NCBI GenBank assembly: GCA_018398765.1
Contig: JAHBMJ010002002.1
Coordinates: forward strand, 1 to 23,822
DNA from: Chromera velia
Lineage: Eukaryota; Sar; Chromeraceae
Length of the DNA stretch: 23,822 nucleotides
Reading direction: 5' to 3'
Made by a program: the position numbers and the translations under genes. Numbering within the stretch: the first letter of the stretch is position 1; every line of letters starts with the position of its first letter. The notes under the pieces were generated by a model. That model did not search any database and was not told where the DNA came from. It was given only the letters and a program-made list of their open reading frames with translations. Below are positions 1 to 8,869 of this stretch, in pieces.

Positions 1-88
1 AGCCAGACAGACAGACAGACAAGACAGACAGCAGACAGACAGGCAGACAGACAGACAGACAAACAAACAAACAGACAGACAGGCAGGC

Positions 89-123
<35 letters not shown>
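1..123. repeat. (CAGA)n microsatellite at window edge
   Basis: Nearly uninterrupted CAGA units with a few CAGG and CAAA variants. On the minus strand, which is the sense strand of the POLD3-like gene, it reads TCTG. It probably lies in an intron or the 3' flank of that gene. Confidence 0.9.
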
Positions 124-124
<1 letters not shown>

Positions 125-793
125 TATATGTTTCTTCTTCTCCCTTCTTTTCTTCATGGACACAATAGACAAAAAGAAAGAAAGCAACAAAGACAAAGGA
201 ACATCACGACAACTCAGACAAAGTGGGCAGGGGGCCCGAAAGGTGAGAGTTAAGCGCCCCTTGCCTCTCCACCTCCCGACAGACTTTCACGTGATCACTG
301 GTTTCACACGCTACTCCTCTGCTGCTTCCACTCAAGACAAGAAAGAGAAGAAAAGAAAACAAGGCAAGAAAAACCAACAAAAATTAAAAATGACAACAAA
401 ACGAAAAAAGAAAACTGCACGTGGGGACCGGCACCGTCATGTTCTTTAGACAGAGGTGGGGGGGTGGGGGGGCGTCCCTGCGGAGGGGGATTTCTTCTGA
501 TGCTGTGTCTTCGTATCTTGCGGGAGGACTCTTTCGACAGACAGACAGACAGACAGACAGATGGACAGACAGGCAGACAGACGGACAGAGGGAGAGGCAG
601 CGACATGTGTCGTGAAAAACAGAAAGACAAGAGCACCGAAAAAGGCGAATCAACAAAGACAAAAAAAACGAACGAGGGAGAGACGCCAAGGCAAGCAGGC
701 AGGCGCGAGATGGAGGGAGGGAGAACACTCAATCAAAGGGAAGACAGAAGCAGATAGAGAGACTCTCACTCAGTCCCTCAGTCATGCACTCAC
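124..793. other. Unresolved 3' part of POLD3-like gene (intron/UTR/unfound exons), with a (CAGA)n run at 535-588
   Basis: No exon could be joined in phase to the phase-1 donor at 793. Minus-strand stretches at about 430-535 and 225-300 have open frames between AG and GT, but none carries the expected family motif. The overlapping open frames on both strands (304-757) run through repeats and G- or C-rich tracts. Confidence 0.4.
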
Positions 794-1014
794 CTCCCTT
801 CACTTCATCCACTAAATTGTTGAAGTTCACGTTCTCACAGACAACCACTGCCTCCCTCTCTGTATCCTCGCCCTCGTCACCCTCAGAGAAGAGCCCTCCC
901 TCTCCATCTCCGGACGAAGGAGGTTGGGAGGGAGGGGGGGCGGGAAGGCTCCCCCCCACACAGACGTCGATTACGAACACATCGGCGTGGCGACTCGCAA
1001 AATCGTACAGAGCA
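794..1014 (-). CDS. POLD3-like exon 3
   Basis: Begins after the acceptor TTCCTGCAG with one base that completes Arg, then ALYDFASRHADVFVIDVC. It ends one base into a codon at a GTGAGT donor (793-788). The middle is a low-complexity Pro/Ser then Gly/Glu/Asp-rich stretch. The opposite strand also has an open frame here (784-1383), but it lacks matching splice sites. Confidence 0.55.
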
Positions 1015-1862
1015 CTGCAGGAACCAAACAACAGATGGAGAGAGAAGATATATGTTTCTCAGCACCATCGCATCAGACAGTTGCACCTGGAAGGAAGAGA
1101 ACGATTCAACCCCAAGCTTCCACTGCACGAGAAGAAGCTATCAGCTCTCTCTCTCTCTCTCTCTCTCTCTCCCCCTCCCTCCCTCCCTTGGTTTTCTCCC
1201 CTGTCTATCTGTCTGTCTGCCAATACTGTTGTGGTCCCATTCCGCCTCCCGAGAGAGGCCTCACCCACCCACAGATTCCCTATGCACCCACCCCGCGTGG
1301 CTGCCAACCGGCCCTCCCGCCGACTGCGAGACTTACCGTTTCGCATCTTCGTGGGAGAGTTTTGCCTCCAGGGCCAAACTTGAGAAGGTTATCTGCTCAC
1401 ACACAGGTATCAATATACACAGGCGCACACGTACACGTACACACACACACACACACTCACACGCGTGCGCTTGCATCCATCCGTCCATCGAGAGAATCAT
1501 CCTGTACTCCACAACCCTGCCGGACAAACCAGATGCATGTTGAGACACTCGAAGCAGTCTGAGCCGGGAGGAACGAAACACTGCAAGTCAGCCGTCTCTT
1601 CCTTTGGTTCTCTTGAGAATGAGCGCATAAAAACGCCTCTTCATTTTTTTTACTCAAGCCAAGATTGCAAGTGCGAAGGCACAAAGGCACTGATAAAATC
1701 CAAAGGCCTCAAGCAGAGACCACAAGCGTTCGCCCAGACTGCAGGTGCAACCATACCGAAAGGCCTACACAGCGAAAACCCGTCGAAAACGTTGCGACTC
1801 ACCCCTGCTGGACTGGTGCTTGCCCCCCGTGAGATGAGCTCATCGTACCAACAGTCTCCCAT
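794..1862 (-). CDS. POLD3/Cdc27-like DNA polymerase delta third subunit, N-terminal part (3 exons seen, 3' end unresolved)
   Basis: POLD3 (p66/Cdc27) is the subunit that links the polymerase delta core to PCNA during replication. Three minus-strand exons, 1862-1803, 1392-1337 and 1014-794, join in phases 0 and 2 and encode about 112 residues. The start is ATG at 1862-1860 (MGDCWYDELISRG). The next stretch, LALEAKLSHEDAKRALYDF, matches the family pattern in which a short helix, an 'AK..L..F' segment and a strand (here DVFVIDVCVGG, cf. 'TYLVSG' in the human protein) form a winged helix. An acidic, Pro/Gly/Ser-rich insert of about 30 residues follows, then AVVVCENVNFNNLVDEVKG, comparable to the family's 'VAVV....L..VK..L'. 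Donors are strong (GTGAGT, GTAAGT, GTGAGT). The expected 'HVYSIQ' segment and C-terminal PIP box were not found; they may lie in 1-793 or off the left edge. Splicing is read from sequence; the family assignment rests on remembered pattern similarity. Confidence 0.55.
1337..1392 (-). CDS. POLD3-like exon 2
   Basis: Fifty-six bases after a GAGCAG acceptor and before a consensus GTAAGT donor (1336-1331). It encodes 18 codons plus two bases: ITFSSLALEAKLSHEDAK and the first two bases of an Arg codon. This is the core of the winged-helix similarity. Confidence 0.55.
1803..1862 (-). CDS. POLD3-like exon 1
   Basis: Twenty codons from ATG (1862-1860) to a GTGAGT donor at 1802-1797, ending in phase 0. 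The peptide begins MGDCWYDELISR. The next exon also begins in phase 0, which supports this start. Confidence 0.5.
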
Positions 1863-2262
1863 TTTTTCGGCTTCCCTCTTTTCTGTTTTACAAGTGCGGC
1901 CTCTCTGCCCTTTTATTTGAGCTGTGTCTGCTTGATCCGTCCAGGAACGAGGATTAAAGCCTGAAGGAAGGATCGTGAGTTGAAGAATATCCTGAAGTGC
2001 TCCGAAGTTTGATTGGCTAAAAAAAGTAGGGAAAGCCCTCTTACTGTATTAATATGTGTGTGCAGGCACCAAACCACCGCGTTCCAAACTGTCGCAATTC
2101 GAATATATATATATCTGGATGCATGAGAAAGGAAGATGAGGATCTCGAGCAGCTAGGCTCCAAGCCTTCAACTTGCCAATTGTCTAAGAATATCTAAGAA
2201 TTTGTCTTGCTTCAACGCAGCTAGTCTTGCAATCCCCCGCTACGCTCGCGCTTTCCGGGGCC
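1863..2262. promoter_or_regulatory. Divergent intergenic region, probable bidirectional promoter
   Basis: About 400 bases separate the minus-strand POLD3-like start from the plus-strand unknown gene. It contains a TATATATATAT tract near 2104-2112 and a direct repeat of 'tctaagaat' near 2182-2202. No transcription start signal can be proven from the sequence. The 5' UTRs of both genes would lie here. Confidence 0.4.
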
Positions 2263-2712
2263 ATGCATTTAGTCAATGGTCGGCTGATGCCGTCTCCCGG
2301 GCAGAAATCCAAAGCAGAGACGAGAGATGACGAGAGCGACCGAGCAGCGGTCCGAGCTAGAGCTTTTTACATCTTTTTACCTCTGACAGTGGATCGCAAC
2401 ATGAAAGCTGAAAAGAATCTCCCGAAAAACTCTGCCAACCTACTTATTTGGTTTCCAGTTAACTTAACATTTTTTTCTCAGGGTCTTCGCACTTCCTCTC
2501 CGCTTTTTTTCTCTCGATCGGAGCTGTCTCGTCTCGACTTGCATTTCTGCCCGTGCGAGGGATCTGCCCGCCGGTGCATAATGTTGTCCCCGGTATTCCT
2601 ATGTGGCTTCGTGACCTTCGTCGCTGTCCCGAGCTTCGAGACAATATATATGTTTGAAGCCAGGATTCATTGTGGACATATCTGCAGCGTCGTTTTTGAC
2701 TTCCGTCTGCCG
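2263..2712 (+). CDS. Unknown gene A, exon 1 (5' end uncertain)
   Basis: Open from ATG 2263 to a perfect GTAAGT donor at 2713 in phase 0. Only 2482-2712 is well supported, because 2462-2481 looks like an intron 3' end. The peptide from 2482 is hydrophobic, with several Cys and Phe residues. Confidence 0.4.
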
Positions 2713-3324
2713 GTAAGTACCTTTGCTGTCTCCTTCCTGCCCAAGTGTCTCTAAAGGAGACAGGTCCCGAAAACTTCCATTTGCCACTTCGCATGTCTGT
2801 AGACTCACATTGGTAACCCTGGGCTTTGATTTTTCTGTTGTCATCTTTAGAAACCACCACGCTCATTTGCGATGTGGGAAGCTTAGATCGAGACCTTAGC
2901 ACCACAAGCCGTCTCCTCTGCTTTTTTTTTTGCTGTTGGTATCTTTCTGGTGTTGCATTCTCACTTGAGGACCCTCTTTGCCTGTGTGCGTTCAGGTTTT
3001 CGACCAGACCTACGAAGACATCCCCATGGAGGCCTGCATCACCACCTCCATCTCCTATGAGTCCTCCACCTCCACTGAGACTGTCCCCGAGACTCGCACC
3101 GTGAGTGACTGAGACCGCCACCAGAGAGGAGCGTCACGTGAGCGAGGAGCAGAGGATCTCCCTCAACAGTCTCAGGCCTCTTAGAGGTCAGTGGAGAGAA
3201 AAGGAAGGGAAAAGTGCGGCTGCAGGCTCTCTCTCTCTCTCTCTTTTGTTCTTTCTTTCTTTCTTTCTTTCTTTCTTTTTTCTTTTTTTCTTTTTTTCTT
3301 TCTTTCTTTCTTTCTTTCTTTCTC

Positions 3325-3392
<68 letters not shown>

Positions 3393-3472
3393 TCCTTCTT
3401 TCTTTCTTTCTTTCTTTCTTCTCTTTCTTTCTTTCTTTCTTTCGTTCTTTCTTTCTTTTCTTTCTTAAAGTT

Positions 3473-3504
<32 letters not shown>

Positions 3505-3528
3505 TTTTTCTTTCTTTCTGTTTTCCGT

Positions 3529-3571
<43 letters not shown>

Positions 3572-4276
3572 GTTTTCCGTTCTTTCTTTCTTTCTTTCTT
3601 TCTCTCATGGACCGAATGGCTATTTTTACTGGTTTCTCTGCAGTTGCGACGCCAGATTCGATGGCGTCTCCTCAGAGTGACCAGAGCCGTAGACTCTCTT
3701 ATACGCCTTACAGCCAGTGTCAGCCGTGGGCATGCCATCCGCGACGGAGTCTGTGAAGACGTTCGATCTGAAATTCCGTTCGTGGTCGCATCTGGCAGTA
3801 CAGAGCAGTACCTTTGGGTGTATGTTCCGACACTGGCTTCCTATGGCAGCAGGGGGCAGCCTGGGAGGGTCAAAGGGGAGAGTGGAGATCGAGGCCGTGT
3901 TGAAGTTGGAAGACCGCAAGAATTTGGAGCACAGGCAGGTCTCACCTTCTTTTCTTTTCTTTCTTTCTTTCTTTTTCTTTGCCTCATGTGCTTTTTCATT
4001 CGTTCTGTATCTTTTATTGTCCTCAAAAGTCGTTATCTCTCTATTTTATGTGGATGCCTTATTTGTTTGCGTACGTCTCCGCCCCCTCCTCGTTCGTTCG
4101 TTACCATCGCTGACTTCTTCGTCTCCCACCAGGTCACTTTCATGCACTACAGCATCCTATGCTGGCCGGTTTTGAGGGCGCAGTTGAAAACCGTGCACAC
4201 CCTCCTGCAAGGGTGGTTGAAGAGCTTGCTCGAGGAGAGGAGAACCAGGGCGCGGCTTCGGTCAGCGGATCGATGA
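2263..4276 (+). CDS. Hypothetical protein, four exons
   Basis: Exons 2263-2712, 2996-3100, 3714-3938 and 4133-4276 all join in phase 0 and end at TGA 4274-4276, giving about 307 residues if ATG 2263 is the start. Donors are GTAAGT, GTGAGT and GTCTCA; acceptors are TTCAG, TTACAG and CACCAG. Exon 2 has strongly C/G-biased third positions (about 30 of 35), as does the chosen frame of exon 3. The last two exons encode KGRVEIEAVLKLEDRKNLEH, then a basic, helical C terminus with LLQGWLKSLLEERRTRARLR. I recognise no family. An alternating strand-then-helix end could suit a small lipid-binding fold, but that is speculation. The 5' end is uncertain: a good acceptor at 2481 (TTTTTTTCTCAG, with a TTAAC branch-like site upstream) suggests exon 1 may be split. 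Confidence 0.5.
2996..3100 (+). CDS. Unknown gene A, exon 2
   Basis: Thirty-five codons between GTTCAG and GTGAGT, beginning VFDQTYEDIPMEACITTS and ending in a Ser/Thr/Glu-rich stretch. The strong C/G bias at third positions marks this frame as coding. Confidence 0.65.
3223..3604. repeat. (CTTT)n microsatellite, about 380 bp, in intron 2 of gene A
   Basis: Begins with a short CT run and continues as CTTT units with sporadic interruptions. A stretch containing TCTGTTTTCCG occurs twice (about 3517 and 3569), which suggests block duplication within the repeat. The long open frames on both strands here are artefacts of the four-base repeat. Confidence 0.95.
3714..3938 (+). CDS. Unknown gene A, exon 3
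   Basis: Seventy-five codons between the acceptor CGCCTTACAG and a GTCTCA donor. The stronger-looking upstream acceptor (CTCTGCAG near 3642) opens frames that do not join to exon 4 or that hit stops. The frame is fixed by its phase-0 join to exon 4. Confidence 0.5.
4133..4276 (+). CDS. Unknown gene A, exon 4 (last)
   Basis: Forty-seven codons and TGA after the acceptor TCTCCCACCAG. The peptide starts VTFMHYSILCWPVLRAQLK and ends with Arg-rich RRTRARLRSADR. Confidence 0.6.
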   Translation, partial: VTFMHYSILCWPVLRAQLKTVHTLLQGWLKSLLEERRTRARLRSADR

Positions 4277-4980
4277 GCTAGGGAGAATAATTATTAATGT
4301 ATTTTAATTTTGTGTGTATCTGCATTGATCAGGTCGCCTTCTTTCTGTCAATTGTGAATTTCCGCTTGTCAATGACGGACTGTTCATGCAAGCAAGATCA
4401 TGCAAGGTTTGGTCTGTCCTGAAGTGTCTGCATGGTCCTGGCTTACGCTCCTCTGGCCCGTGCCTCATTTCATTAATTTGCGTCTCTCCTTCCTCTCTGA
4501 ATCGTTGGATCTGCTTGAATCCAGGGAGTCCCACTTGTGCATCCCTTTAGGGCGTTCGGCACTAAAGCACTCTTTGTTCTCTTTTTCTTCTGTCCCCTCA
4601 AACGAGACAGGAGAATGGATTCAAACATGTTGAAGCAAGACAATGGAAAAAAATGTCGTTGAGATATGCGAATGCCCCAAGTGCATTCCTGCTTTGAGTA
4701 CCTCTCCTCTCTTTTGGGGGGGGGGGCGCGTTTCTTCACAGTGATTGAAACACACTCTGTTGTTTCAGCTTCTCCTGTTTTCCGTAGGGATCTGCTTTCT
4801 GTCTCCCTCCCTCTCCCCCCCCCTCTCTCTCTCCCTCTCTCCCTCTCTCTTTCTCTGTCTCCCTCCCTCCCTCTCTCTCTCCCCTCCCCTCTCTCTCTCT
4901 TTCTCTCTTTCTCTTTCTCTCTCCCTCTGTGTGCGTGTGTGTGTGTGTGTGTCTATCGTGAGTCCATCACTCTGTCTCGA
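4277..4980. other. Noncoding stretch after gene A, with CT/GT repeats at 4801-4952
   Basis: No exon with matching splice phases was found. An AT-rich stretch just after the stop (4285-4310) could hold the 3' end of gene A. A G run sits at 4718-4727, and a pyrimidine tract of CCCT/CT units grades into GT at 4801-4952. Confidence 0.5.
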
Positions 4981-5112
4981 ATGCAGGACCAGGCTGAATT
5001 TCGCTATTTCAAGATTGCTTTCTCCCTCGACAGCGCGGAGGAAGTATCCGCCTTGGGCTACCTACCAGGGCACAGACCTCCCCAAGCACGTGAATGTCAA
5101 CCAACTGGGTAA
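4981..5112 (+). CDS. Candidate exon or 43-codon ORF, function unknown
   Basis: ATG at 4981 or an acceptor CGAATGCAG (to 4986) opens a frame beginning DQAEFRYFKIAFSLDSAEEV that stops at TAA 5110-5112. A strong GGTAAGAG donor lies at its 3' end. In the first half this frame has coding-like third-position GC; in the second half another frame does (encoding YQGTDLPKHVNVNQL). The switch suggests a damaged exon or an indel. No partner exon was joined with confidence. Confidence 0.25.
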   Translation: MQDQAEFRYFKIAFSLDSAEEVSALGYLPGHRPPQARECQPTG

Positions 5113-5601
5113 GAGTTTAGGCCTCACGCACACCCAGGCGGAAAAGGCGTTCGCGGAGGGGGGAGGGGAGCAGTCAAGTGGAAGGAAGTGCCTGGCAGGG
5201 CAGCCTCCCCACCCCAAACTTCGATCTGGGCTTTTCCTGAAGTCAGTAACGGGGCTTTTGAAACAAAAAGGAGGGGACGGAACTCAGTAGAGTCGGGCTC
5301 ATCTGGACCCCCCTCCCACTTTCTGGCGCGTGTGCCAGAGTCTGTCTGTCTGTCTGTCTGTCTGTCTCCCTGTTGATCGATGTCCAAGCAGTCAGAGATG
5401 CATTTCACGCACCGATAGCACCTAAAATCTTGCTTGATTGTTTCGACCTGTGACTGTGTTTTTAGAAGAATGAATTTTGAAGGCAGCCTTCCTCTCGTCA
5501 GAAAGGTGTTTTTCATCTGTTAAACTTCTATCTCAGAGTGTTTTTCCAGACTCGTGTGAATACTTCTGTTCTCTATCTGATTCAATCGCTTCCTTTGCAG
5601 A
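5113..5601. other. Noncoding stretch with (TCTG)n at 5341-5367
   Basis: Nothing coding is supported. A TTTGCAG acceptor-like site ends at 5600 and is followed by an open frame to TGA at about 5736 containing a Glu run. It could be a terminal exon, but its phase does not match the donor at about 5106. Confidence 0.4.
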
Positions 5602-5664
5602 GTATTGCGCTTCCAGCAGAGCTCCAATCCAGTTTGGACGTGAAGGGTTTTCACAAAAGGAAGG

Positions 5665-6775
5665 ATGGGGGCGAGGAGGAGGAAGAGGAGTCTCTTAGAG
5701 GACAGGGCATCGAGCGTACGGCTCTTGGGTGGGCATGATGAAGTCACTGTAGCGAGAGACAGAACACAGGAGGCAGAGGAGGAAAGAAGAAAGAGCCACA
5801 ATCGGCACGAAGAAGCGATGAAAACAGCAGAAGCGCAGAAAACAAAGGTGAAAGAGGCAAGAAGAGTAAGCCACAATCGGTATGAGCCTGAGCTTCAAAA
5901 AGAGGAAGCGAGACACGAAGAGGCGTTGAACACCGAAAATGAACGTCACAAGCAAGCGCTGAAGGAGTTGCAGAAGCGTCTTGAGCGTGAAGCTAGCGAG
6001 GCCGAGGAAGCGCACCAGAGAGAAATGCAAGAGCTGAAGGACTCTCACGCGAGATCCGTGACGGAACACGCGCGTACACGCGCGAGTTTCCATGAGCCAG
6101 CACTCGGAAGTCGCGGATGTCTACGGGCAGAAAGTCAAGGAGGCAAGGAGCAAGGAAGATGCTGCAAGAAGGAACCTCGAGAGACACATGGCGATGTGTG
6201 GTAAGAGAGGACTTTCCGACGTATTTTTCATGTCGGAGGCTTCTATGCTTGAGAATATGGCAGAAGCAGCTCAGACAGTGATGTCTCACGTGTAGGCAGG
6301 GGTGAAAACAACCAATGCCCAACCGGCAGCAGACTTCAATCACGCCAAGTACAGACCGCCAGGCCATGCCAGGAACGTGGCCAGGGATACATGGTTCGAT
6401 AACTGGATAAAGATGGGTCCTCACTAGTCCTCACCATGGTGGGCTGAGGCGGGTGTGAAAGCAGAATCCGATGGGCCGGGCGTTCGACAATGCCGCTCTC
6501 TGGGATATGGCTCAAGCCGCTTGCGCTTCCCCATTCCTGACCTCCCCGTCATTCTACCTTCAGTGCCGGTGAACACGGCGTTTTTGACCTTGATTCCTCC
6601 TATGGCAGAGAGACTGTCGAGGAAGTTTGAAGTGGAGTTGAGAAGTCACAACAGTCAAGAGTGGAGGAATCTCACGATTATAAAAAAAACATTGTATTAC
6701 GGTGTACTCTATTGTTTTATAGTTAAGAGCAAACTACGTTGTAGTGTTTTAGGGTGTTTCACTAATGTAGTTTGA
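5665..6775 (+). pseudogene. Decayed coiled-coil protein frame, intronless, possible mobile-element remnant
   Basis: From about 5665 to 6090 one frame encodes a highly charged, Glu/Lys/Arg/Ala-rich helix with repeated 'SHNR.E' segments (KSHNRHEEA and VSHNRYEPE) and EARHEEALNTENERHKQALK, a typical coiled coil. Around 6085-6092 the coding-like frame shifts by one. It then continues in one register through 6092-6292, 6296-6424 and 6428-6772, broken by TAG at 6293-6295 and 6425-6427. Segments such as FNHAKYRPPGHARNV and DTWFDNWIKMGPH look like genuine protein. Unlike its neighbours it shows no introns, and it is followed by AT-rich DNA. It could be a retrocopy or a transposable-element gene; no reverse transcriptase or transposase motif is visible. 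I recognise no family. Confidence 0.4.
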
Positions 6776-7607
6776 AAATGACTGTACGTTAGGTCTTATA
6801 GCATTATTAGTACTAGGGTTTTTGTGTAAATAGTCAAACATAGCAATAGTATACTTTAAAAAATGTTATATCTCACGTTAGTAAATCTAGTGACATGTTT
6901 ATCAGTCTTTTAAAGTCTTTTTGTTTCTATGTTTGTTTCTTTGGCACAAAAAAAAGAATTTGCATGTGATGATTCATTGCGATCTCACGAGCTCTCAGCT
7001 AATCTCAGTAAATTAACCTGAGTTGCTCCTCGAGGCTATCTGAGGGCCTAAGGTGATTTGCGCAGAATGCAGATTAATACAGATATAGGTCGCTGAAGTC
7101 TGTGCATCATGGCAGCGCATGCATGGGGGGAAAGACTTTGGGACCTTGGCCCTGGGCCCTGGGAAGGCTGGTATGTATTGCAGGGTTAATATTGGCCCGC
7201 GCGCATGAAATTGCGTGCATGGCGGGTTTTTGGTGACAAAATTATAGACAAAATATTTTTAGCCACTTTACCCATTTGTGCCAGAGCGTGCGCGATGTCG
7301 CGCGAAAGAAGCGCGCGCGCGGCCCATCGCGGCCCCGCGGCCCATCCATGGAAACAGCTCCATGCAATTATTAATATTCATAACTTATTAATAATTGGCC
7401 TCCAAGCCAAGCTCCGCCACACATCGAAACCAACGAGCAGAAGTGTGGCAGCAAGTCAACCTTGAGGGGCCAACAAACTTCTGTGTGCTCTCTGAATGTG
7501 TGGGCCTCTCGCTGACATCATGAAAGCTTCGTCGGTTGCCTGCCTCTCGAGGCAAAACCAGCAGGAGACGGTATTGTGAAATCAAAGGTAGCTTGTGCCT
7601 GCGCACG
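6776..7607. other. Spacer: AT-rich island, then CpG-rich block and a 12-bp inverted repeat
   Basis: 6680-6960 is clearly AT-richer than the flanks. 7195-7350 alternates GCGC-rich stretches. A perfect 12-bp inverted repeat (7365-7376 with 7386-7397, 9-nt loop) reads CAATTATTAATA then its complement. No gene is supported. The promoter of the downstream two-exon gene probably lies in the last part. Confidence 0.45.
7365..7397. repeat. 12-bp perfect inverted repeat (AT-rich hairpin)
   Basis: CAATTATTAATA at 7365-7376 is the exact reverse complement of 7386-7397. A smaller hairpin (CATGG/CCATG) lies just upstream. It may be a chance palindrome, an element end or a regulatory site. Confidence 0.6.
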
Positions 7608-8869
7608 ATGGACCCTGCGATTGAAGAAGAGTTCTGGCTTCTCGGGGATTCACTCAAAGTGTCTCCTGCTTTGCCTGGACAGCCCCACTTGACCAGAGTG
7701 GTGACAAGTGAGATAATCCCCACCTACGAAGTTTTTTACAGTGCAACGCGTCTCAGATTCTCTGTGCATCGTTCCTTCGTCCCCCTTCTTCGAAAGAACA
7801 AAGAGACATGCAGGCTGTGTCTGTTCGACGTCTATTTCCACGACGTAGAGGAGATGGGCGATTCAGGACCGCCCGTGCAGGTGCCGGAACACCTCGTCAG
7901 TCCCCCCGCTGCTTTTCTTGTGTGCTCCCCCTTTTCATCCACAAGTAACCTTCGTCTCATGTCTTCCCCTGCTCTTTCCCTCTTGTTTCCTCTCTCCTTC
8001 TCTTGTGCCAACCACCCTCCCCGCTGTACAGATGCCTTTGTCACTTTCACCGGTTCGGTTTCAACTAGAGTGGTACCATAAATGGATGGATGGATGGAGG
8101 GATGGATGGATGGATGCAGAGCCCTCTCTACTTGAGGCTTCGAAACGGCGATGTTCTGGTTCTTCTTTTTGACAAGTCTCTGCTGCCGCGTCTCGGGGGT
8201 GGACTGGGAATCAGAGACCGAGAGAGAGAGAGAGACGGCAGAAGTGCGAGTTCGGATAGCCCGTCTCCGTCTCCGGCTGAGCACCAGTTCAGGCGTTACT
8301 TGGGGAAGAGGCAGAGGCTGTACGACCTCTTCGAGCTCTCCCGAATCCAGTGGTTCCCCCACAGGGTGATCATGACGATCGTGCACGGGTTCGAGGGCAA
8401 CGCGGTGTACTCGGAGAACATGCACAGATTTCGGGAGGGCGAGAGACACTTGTCGCCTGAGGGGGTGAGGGTGTCCACGGGTGTGGCCGCGCACGTTCTC
8501 TCGGAGACATTCCGACAGATGACTCTGAACAGAATCGAGAGGGAGACGCAGGAGTACAGGAGACAGCGAAAGATGATGAGGCAGCAGCAGTCCCTTTCGT
8601 CCTCTTCCTGTTCGTCCTCTGCCTCCTCTTCCTCCTCTGTGTCGTCTTTTTCCTGTTCATCTTCATCTTCTCGACAGACAAGTTCGCTGTCACACTCACA
8701 CAGTTCCTCGCTTTCTCTCTCTGTCTGTTTACGGTCCAGGTGTGGGTCTGGGGGGAAATTGCAAACGATTTTTTCAGAACAGGAGCTGTCGACAGACGCA
8801 GACTCAGAGACCACCCAAACGCAAAAAGAGAGAGATCTCAGCGGGCACATGAATGGGTCGATCGTTTAG
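7608..8869 (+). CDS. Hypothetical protein with serine-rich tail, two exons
   Basis: Exons 7608-7895 and 8120-8869 join in phase 0 (donor GTCAGT, acceptor GGATGCAG) and encode 345 residues ending at TAG 8867-8869. The first exon starts MDPAIEEEFWLLGDSLKV and continues with strand-like stretches such as RLRFSVHRSFVPLL and CRLCLFDVYFHDVEEMG. The second opens with SPLYLRLRNGDVLVLLFDK, then a coding GA-repeat insert (RDRERERD) near residues 129-136, a well-formed helical region (YDLFELSRIQWFPHRVIM), and from about residue 254 a serine tract written with TCC/TCT codons. The intron contains GGAT repeats that run up to the acceptor. I recognise no family. The start codon could lie further upstream if a 5' exon exists. 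Confidence 0.55.
8080..8119. repeat. (GGAT)n microsatellite ending in a 3' splice site
   Basis: ATGG/GGAT units run up to TGCAG, so the acceptor of the second exon lies at the edge of the repeat and has no pyrimidine tract. Confidence 0.8.

Noticed and set aside
784-1562. Plus-strand open frames of 163-212 codons
   Set aside because: Low-complexity Ser/Pro/His sequence antisense to the better-supported minus-strand exons.
2459-3121. 220-codon minus-strand open frame
   Set aside because: It lies opposite plus-strand exons with GTAAGT and GTGAGT donors and clear third-position bias; it has no family resemblance.
3105-3738. Long open frames in both directions rich in Leu/Ser/Phe or Lys/Glu/Arg
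   Set aside because: Direct translation of the CTTT repeat.
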